64,000 bases of DNA. Origin: JAEUKQ01 sp964414755 (lineage in GTDB: Bacteria; Pseudomonadota; Alphaproteobacteria; JAEUKQ01). The position numbers were made by a program, and so were the translations under genes. The notes under the pieces were generated by a model. That model did no database searches. It worked only from the letters and a program-made list of their open reading frames with translations, and was not told the origin of the DNA. The stretch spans positions 43,198 to 107,197 of the forward strand of contig CAYPXH010000002.1 of the NCBI GenBank assembly GCA_964414755.1. The letters are read 5' to 3'. Below are positions 59,536-64,000 of this stretch, one piece after another; within the stretch, counting starts at the first letter, position 1, and every line of letters starts with the position of its first letter.

Positions 59536-60090
59536 TTACCTTCCTGAAATGGAAATCAAGAGTCTCTTACGCGAATAATCCAACAAATCACGGCTAATTT
59601 TCTGTGCTGGTGCTGGTATATAGCCAGCAGCTTCGGTCCGATCAAATTCAACCAACAATCGATTTGCGATCTCAAGTGCTTGCTGCCGGTGTAGTATATT
59701 TTTACCTGAAGCTAAACTATCCGTGCTTAATAATTGCTCAGCCCCATGAATAAAAATCATCAATTCCTGAGGTGTTTTGAAGTAGAAATAATTAAGACGG
59801 TCTTGGCCAAAAGCATGAACGTAACCATAGCCCGAAACAACGGGCGCAGCTAACGACTGGTTGTAATAGTCACGGCCTTCAATAGGTTCCCTTGTTAATA
59901 ACGGGAATGGATCCGGGCTAGGACCGGGAACAGGACCAGGAGTACCATCGGTTTTTTGTGATTCTTTATGCTCTGGGCTAGCCGCATAACCTGTACCAAA
60001 TGAGCCTGCAAAAGCGATTACTAACAAAATAACCAAACTGTGTCGCAACCATTGCCGGAAATCTTGGAAGTACCCAAAGTATTTAACCAT
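59536..60090 (-). CDS. Secreted proline-rich-linker protein, unknown function
   Basis: A 184-residue protein not recognised as a family. An uncleaved or cleaved N-terminal signal is present (hydrophobic residues about 18-36, ending TGYAA). A linker rich in Pro and Gly (GTPGPVPGPSPDPFP) follows, then a helical C-terminal half (YFKTPQELMIFIHGAEQLL, LEIANRLLVEFDRTEAAGY). I start at ATG 60090 because AAGGGG is correctly spaced and the signal is then N-terminal. The frame upstream is open to 60186. It probably acts in the periplasm. Confidence 0.65.
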   Translation of the reverse strand: MVKYFGYFQDFRQWLRHSLVILLVIAFAGSFGTGYAASPEHKESQKTDGTPGPVPGPSPDPFPLLTREPIEGRDYYNQSLAAPVVSGYGYVHAFGQDRLNYFYFKTPQELMIFIHGAEQLLSTDSLASGKNILHRQQALEIANRLLVEFDRTEAAGYIPAPAQKISRDLLDYSRKRLLISISGR

Positions 60091-60368
60091 CAACAACCCC
60101 TTATTCATATAAGGCAAACGTATAATAAGGCATAATATGTGCTTGTAACCAACTATATCAAATTTTTTGTAAAAATCAACCATCATTAAGTTATCCTAAA
60201 TATCATGCTTAATTTCTGTGAATAATGTGATAATAAATGTACAGCGAAGTGGTAAAGTAAGAAAATTTTATAGCGTTATGATTTTAGGTGTCACTAATAA
60301 AATTATTTACATATTGCGTAAATAGCTTAGTATAAGCACCATAATAATTAATCGCTGTTGGGATCATC

Positions 60369-60788
60369 ATGAGTATATCACGCTTTTTATTGTCCTTATT
60401 TTCCTTTTTTATCATAAGTGCTTGTGGTCCAATTTATGAGACCAGCTACGAGCTACGTCCGCCACTAAGCAGCGAGGGTCGTTTTTGTACCAATCAGTGC
60501 GCGCAAAACCAGCAATTTTGCCGGCAGAATTGTAATTCACAAGTCCAAATGTGTGAATATAACGAGCGTCTAAGAGCACAAAATGAATACTACGCATATG
60601 CCGAGGAACAACGTGCAAAAGGACAAAAAATTGTAAAAACAGCAGATAGTTTTTATAATTCTTTCCAATGTAGCAATGTTAAAAATAGCTGTCAGGATCA
60701 ATGCGACGATTTATATCGTTCTTGCTTTGCGGGCTGTGGTGGCAAAGTTATCCCTCATACCACATGTGTTGCCAATTGTGATCAGTAA
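60369..60788 (+). CDS. Cysteine-rich lipoprotein with mirror-spaced cysteines
   Basis: A 139-residue lipoprotein. Lipobox ISAC gives Cys19 as the lipid anchor. The mature part has 12 more Cys at 40, 44, 51, 55, 62 and 101, 108, 112, 119, 123, 133, 137. The first five have spacing 4-7-4-7 and the next five 7-4-7-4, an exact mirror image. The middle (63-100) is a charged helix (NERLRAQNEYYAYAEEQRAKGQ). This fits a helical hairpin held by five disulfide rungs (62-101, 55-108, 51-112, 44-119, 40-123) in the periplasm. Family not recognised. Confidence 0.8.
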   Translation: MSISRFLLSLFSFFIISACGPIYETSYELRPPLSSEGRFCTNQCAQNQQFCRQNCNSQVQMCEYNERLRAQNEYYAYAEEQRAKGQKIVKTADSFYNSFQCSNVKNSCQDQCDDLYRSCFAGCGGKVIPHTTCVANCDQ

Positions 60789-61278
60789 CCCAGCTTAGTG
60801 TATAAATATCCGAAGAGCCGATATATAAAGTAGTTGACGCTGGAGTAATTTGAGAAATCTTGGCGATTCCCTGTCTTTATATATAACACCTATTTTCGGT
60901 AAGTTTGGATGATATTTCATCAATGTTTGGTAAAAATTAAAAGGAAAGCTAAAAAGTACATTTAGTATTAAGGTATATTTTGAATGAACGCTGGTTTGTT
61001 GGTTTATGTACCGCGATGTTTGTTGCAAAGATTTTTACCGCCAGACTAACTTATAGCGGGTTATTTTATTAATTTGGCGTTTCGAACCAATTGACGTGGT
61101 TATTGGAAAATAACTTTATAACACAATGTTATGATGTCTATTTTTCCTTACCCTAAGTGTATATAAACTATAATAAATTAGCTAAAATCTATTGTTGCAT
61201 TTGTCATTAAACTTCAACGACATAAAGCCCACTATCCGAATAGTCAATGGATAGTAGATGATACAACGGTAAGGCACC
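60789..61278. other. 490-bp gap without a supported gene
   Basis: AT-rich sequence between the cysteine-rich lipoprotein and fdxA. A 77-codon minus-strand frame at 60795-61028 lacks a ribosome site and known motifs. An inverted repeat ACTATCC/GGATAGT near 61230-61255, 20-50 bp beyond the fdxA stop on the minus strand, could be a weak fdxA terminator. Confidence 0.5.
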
Positions 61279-61620
61279 CTATTTTTTAGATTTTGCCGGG
61301 TTGGGCGAAAAGTATTTTTCAAGCTTGCCAGGTATTTTTTTATATGTATCAGCATCACCAGGTGGTGTACCTTTTTTTGTAATGTTTGGCCATTGTGGTG
61401 CGAATTCACGGTTAAGATTCAACCATTTTTCTGTCCCTGGTTCAGTATCGGGCAAAATGGCCTCTGCCGGGCATTCAGGTTCACAAACACCACAATCAAT
61501 ACATTCATCTGGGTTGATCACCAACATATTCTCGCCCTCGTAGAAACAATCAACAGGACACACTTCAACGCAGTCCATAAATTTACAGCGAATACATGCT
61601 TCAGTTACTACGTAAGCCAC
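61279..61620 (-). CDS. fdxA: 7Fe-type ferredoxin FdxA (ferredoxin II)
   Basis: A 113-residue electron carrier with one 3Fe-4S and one 4Fe-4S cluster. Cluster cysteines are in TEACIRCKFMDCVEVCPVDCF and ECIDCGVCEPECPAE, and the C-terminal extension is typical of FdxA. The start is GTG at 61620 (AYVVTEACIRC), with AGGGAG 6 nt before it. The ATG at 61656 would add 12 residues foreign to the family. The gene lies beside tRNA-Thr. It could serve the indolepyruvate:ferredoxin oxidoreductase nearby, by inference. Confidence 0.93.
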   Translation of the reverse strand: MAYVVTEACIRCKFMDCVEVCPVDCFYEGENMLVINPDECIDCGVCEPECPAEAILPDTEPGTEKWLNLNREFAPQWPNITKKGTPPGDADTYKKIPGKLEKYFSPNPAKSKK

Positions 61621-61700
61621 TTTAATCTCCCTTGGCTGATTATCGACATAAACCAACGTACCAGCACGAAATTAACAAAAACCTAAAACCATTCACAAAA

Positions 61701-61775
61701 TGGTGCCGTCGGACAGGATTGAACTGTCGACCTCACCCTTACCAAGGGTGTGCTCTACCACTGAGCTACGACGGC
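61701..61775 (-). tRNA. tRNA-Thr (GGT)
   Basis: Complete cloverleaf on the minus strand. The acceptor GCCGTCG/CGACGGC, D-arm GCTC/GAGC, anticodon stem CACCC/GGGTG around loop TTGGTAA (anticodon GGT) and T-arm with GTTCAATCC are all paired, with CCA encoded. Confidence 0.95.
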
Positions 61776-61788
61776 GCGAAACCAAATA

Positions 61789-62670
61789 TTAGGAATTGGA
61801 AGCTTCAGCTGGGGCACCATTGGGTGCTGCTGGCTCTACTGCGGATTCTTGGGCTACATGCCGGTGAACTAAAGCTGTAAAGGCAGCAACTAAATGAGTC
61901 AACAGTAAAAATACCAAACTGACTAAGGGCAGCACAACTAGGGCGAACCCTAAATAGCTTGTTTGCCCCAACGAGCCAGCACTGAATAAGTAATTAATAG
62001 GAGTATCCAGTGCAATAAAAGCCATTACTAGTGGTTTTAACAAGAAACCAACAATATCTAACCCATAATCTGCAAGATAAACAATAGGGATACATACTAA
62101 TATAAGGCTGGCAAGAATATTAAGAGTTTGCCCTTTGGTATATTGGTAGGAAGTTTTAAGGTGCATACATTGGTCTTGAACACCACAGTTGGTAACGCTA
62201 AGACCGAAGCGAACCAATACAAAAATCATCGGTACGATAAAAATAATTCGAAAAATAGAGGCCCAAACTGGCGACCCAATAACTAAAAAGGCAAAAAAAC
62301 CTGGAAACAGCAAAGCGATCATCACGGCCATCATAAATAAGCCATACTTTAAATTGGTGCTGTTAATAAAAGCTTTAAAGAAGTTTTCCTGTGGTAATTC
62401 GTCTTTGGCAATCCATTTCAGCATAATCACAAACAAAGCGCCAGATACAAAGAAACCAATTCCAAGCCACAAACGCAGCATCAAGTCCATCACTGTCAAA
62501 TCCCGCGCCGCGTAGACTATATTAAAAAACAAGAAGCCAACAGCATAATATGCAACAAATGTCATAAACGAATAAAATAAGAACTGACGATGGGTAAATA
62601 AGGAACCAAGCCCTTTGGTAAAGGTTTGTATGGCTGTTTGTAAAACAGGCAAAGGATGATTATTGCTCAC
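61789..62670 (-). CDS. Multi-pass membrane protein (DUF2189-like)
   Basis: A 293-residue protein with six or seven predicted membrane segments (about 28-52, 65-85, 112-132, 138-160, 180-202, 210-228, 235-265). A short polar tail is rich in Ala, Pro and Glu. Layout and the YYAVGFLFF and WIAKDELPQENFFKAF loop recall the DUF2189 family of alphaproteobacteria, but I hold that only weakly. No enzymatic motif. It lies just after tRNA-Thr on the same strand. Confidence 0.7.
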   Translation of the reverse strand: MSNNHPLPVLQTAIQTFTKGLGSLFTHRQFLFYSFMTFVAYYAVGFLFFNIVYAARDLTVMDLMLRLWLGIGFFVSGALFVIMLKWIAKDELPQENFFKAFINSTNLKYGLFMMAVMIALLFPGFFAFLVIGSPVWASIFRIIFIVPMIFVLVRFGLSVTNCGVQDQCMHLKTSYQYTKGQTLNILASLILVCIPIVYLADYGLDIVGFLLKPLVMAFIALDTPINYLFSAGSLGQTSYLGFALVVLPLVSLVFLLLTHLVAAFTALVHRHVAQESAVEPAAPNGAPAEASNS

Positions 62671-62917
62671 AGTAAATTTCCCTAATTATCATAACATAAC
62701 GAATATCTTTGATTCTAAAACTATTATATCCATTAACGACTATTTTACAAAAGGTCAACAGGGGATCGGCATACTTTTACAAAAATGAAACAACGAAACA
62801 AATACAATTACAGCAGGATTTACATCGATTTAACGCTATATTTGAAAACTTGCATCGGTATAAACTTAATCCCCAAATATTTTAAAACTAATTATAGATA
62901 ATTGTAACTCTTGCGAA
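62671..62917. other. Intergenic region between the membrane protein and the oxidoreductase
   Basis: A 247-bp AT-rich gap. I see no gene, clear hairpin or repeat in it. Confidence 0.5.
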
Positions 62918-64000
62918 TTATGCAGCACGTTTAAGTGGTTGATTGTTCTGAAGTTTTTGCCATAAATCAGCCTGTTTTTTCAAAGCCGCAGCAAGATGTT
63001 TTTCTTTCACATGTCCATAACCACGTATATATTCGGGAATTTGGGCAAGCTCAACCGCTAGTGCTAGATTATCCTTGTTTAACAAATCCAGAACTTGCGA
63101 AATCTGATCCCTGTATGCACGAATTAAATGCCGTTCAGTGCGGCGTTCCTTGGTATATCCAAAAATATCCAAAGGGGTGCCACGCATAAATTTGAATTTT
63201 GACAATAGGCGAAAAGCCCACATCATCCAAGGACCAAAACTTGCCTTCTTTAGGTGACCTGTTTCGGGGTCACGCTTGGCAAAAAGTGGTGGCGCCAAGT
63301 TAAATTCTATCTTGTAGGAACCATCAAACTGGCTGGAAATGGCTTGTTGAAAATCGCCATTGGTATACAGCCTTGCAACTTCGTACTCGTCTTTATAAGC
63401 CATAAGCTTATAATAATAGGTTGCAACAGCTTTTGTTAGTGATAAAGACCCAGGTATTTTAGCTGTTTCAACTTGACGGACACGGTCAATAAATCGACGA
63501 TAATGCTGTGCATAAACTTTATTCTGGTATGACGTTAAAAATTTGACCCGCCGATCAATTAAATAGTCAAGTGCTTGGGTAGGGTGTAGGTGTTCGATCT
63601 TTTTTTCGTCTTGGGGTTGCTGAATTGTCTGTAGAAATTTAGGAAAATCAAGCGCTGCTTGCCGACCAAGTCGGAAAGCCTTGCGGTTTTCTTCTATTCC
63701 AACTTCATTCAGTTCAATAGCTTTTTCTATAGCTTCGGGCGATAGGGGAATAAGCCCTTTTTGCAAGGCATATCCAACCATTAGTAAATTGGTGGCAATT
63801 GTATCACCAACCAGTTTTAAGGCCATATCCCCGGCATCAAAACGGTCTATAGAGCCCGAGCCAATCGTATCTTCAAGAGCTTTAACCATTTGATCTGCTG
63901 GAAAAACTAAATCGGGCTGTTGGGTAAACGCACCAGTCATTGTATCATGGGTGTTAATAACTGCCTTGCTAAATAGTGGGTTGAGGCGTGCTAGTGAGTC
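62918..64000 (-). CDS. Indolepyruvate ferredoxin oxidoreductase, C-terminal part (partial)
   Basis: The 3' end of a gene that continues past the right edge. The frame runs upstream of the ATG at 63940 (residues DSLARLNPLFSK precede it), so that ATG is internal. The 360 visible residues match the C-terminal region (DUF6537 type) of long fused indolepyruvate:ferredoxin oxidoreductases: NTHDTMTGAFTQQPDLVFPADQM, NLLMVGYALQKGLIPLS, GSYKIEFNLAPPLFAKRDP and RTERHLIRAYRDQI. The enzyme oxidatively decarboxylates arylpyruvates to acyl-CoA with ferredoxin. The thiamine-binding part is out of view. Confidence 0.88.
   Translation of the reverse strand, partial: DSLARLNPLFSKAVINTHDTMTGAFTQQPDLVFPADQMVKALEDTIGSGSIDRFDAGDMALKLVGDTIATNLLMVGYALQKGLIPLSPEAIEKAIELNEVGIEENRKAFRLGRQAALDFPKFLQTIQQPQDEKKIEHLHPTQALDYLIDRRVKFLTSYQNKVYAQHYRRFIDRVRQVETAKIPGSLSLTKAVATYYYKLMAYKDEYEVARLYTNGDFQQAISSQFDGSYKIEFNLAPPLFAKRDPETGHLKKASFGPWMMWAFRLLSKFKFMRGTPLDIFGYTKERRTERHLIRAYRDQISQVLDLLNKDNLALAVELAQIPEYIRGYGHVKEKHLAAALKKQADLWQKLQNNQPLKRAA

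Noticed and set aside
60795..61028. 77-codon minus-strand frame after the cysteine-rich lipoprotein
   Set aside because: No ribosome site, no family features and unusual basic/aromatic content.

Overview
This 64 kb window is a chromosomal segment of an AT-rich alphaproteobacterium. Gene order points to the Rhodospirillales side of the class: trpS, a TauE/TIGR02186/UspA/Nfu block, tsaB-rimI-fur, olsB-olsA-miaB-phoH-ybeY-corC-lnt-metK-trmB, then rimP-nusA-infB-rbfA-truB-rpsO-pnp. PstA and PstC have the long N-termini usual in this class, Fur lacks the CxxC metal site, and the indolepyruvate:ferredoxin oxidoreductase is the long fused type. No species call is possible from sequence reading alone.

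Layout. 1-6 kb (minus strand): phosphate uptake and sensing, phoR-pstS-pstC-pstA-pstB-phoU, with a two-unit Pho box in front of pstS. 6-16.6 kb: an unknown secreted protein, mutS, a lipoprotein, murJ, trpS, a TauE/SafE-TIGR02186-UspA-Nfu group and a VanX-type dipeptidase. 16.7-27.6 kb: one long rightward series with many overlapping genes for tRNA modification (tsaB, miaB, trmB), ribosome maturation (rimI, ybeY), iron regulation (fur), ornithine-lipid synthesis (olsB, olsA), lipoprotein maturation (lnt) and S-adenosylmethionine supply (metK). 27.6-30.4 kb: a minus-strand block of unrecognised AT-rich genes that separates trmB from rimP. It ends at a strong rightward terminator that may belong to a small RNA or to the rimP leader. 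30.5-41.4 kb: the translation and RNA-decay operon rimP to pnp, then a glycerophosphodiester phosphodiesterase and a nitronate-monooxygenase-family enzyme. 41.4-44.3 kb: two tandem paralogous surface-carbohydrate genes. 44.4-50.9 kb: a frameshifted uracil-DNA-glycosylase remnant, a HExxH protein, a BI-1 protein, an RND efflux pair and a YdjM-type membrane protein.

51-64 kb is an accessory and RNA-rich stretch with tRNA-Gly(CCC), tRNA-Leu(CAA) and tRNA-Thr(GGT). Its most unusual part is a roughly 3.6 kb island (52511-56165) bracketed by two inverted copies of a short terminal-inverted-repeat element. It carries a membrane fatty-acid desaturase with an apparent 1-nt deletion near its start, an isopenicillin-N-synthase-like Fe(II)/2-oxoglutarate oxygenase and a small DMT transporter. 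After it come hpd, an OmpA-type lipoprotein, apaG, an IS1595-like transposase remnant, a secreted proline-rich protein, a lipoprotein whose ten core cysteines are spaced as a mirror image, ferredoxin fdxA, a multi-pass membrane protein and the 3' part of the indolepyruvate oxidoreductase gene, which runs off the right edge.

The strongest candidates for something undescribed are the bracketed desaturase/oxygenase island, the mirror-cysteine lipoprotein, and the trmB-rimP insertion with its adjacent structured RNA.
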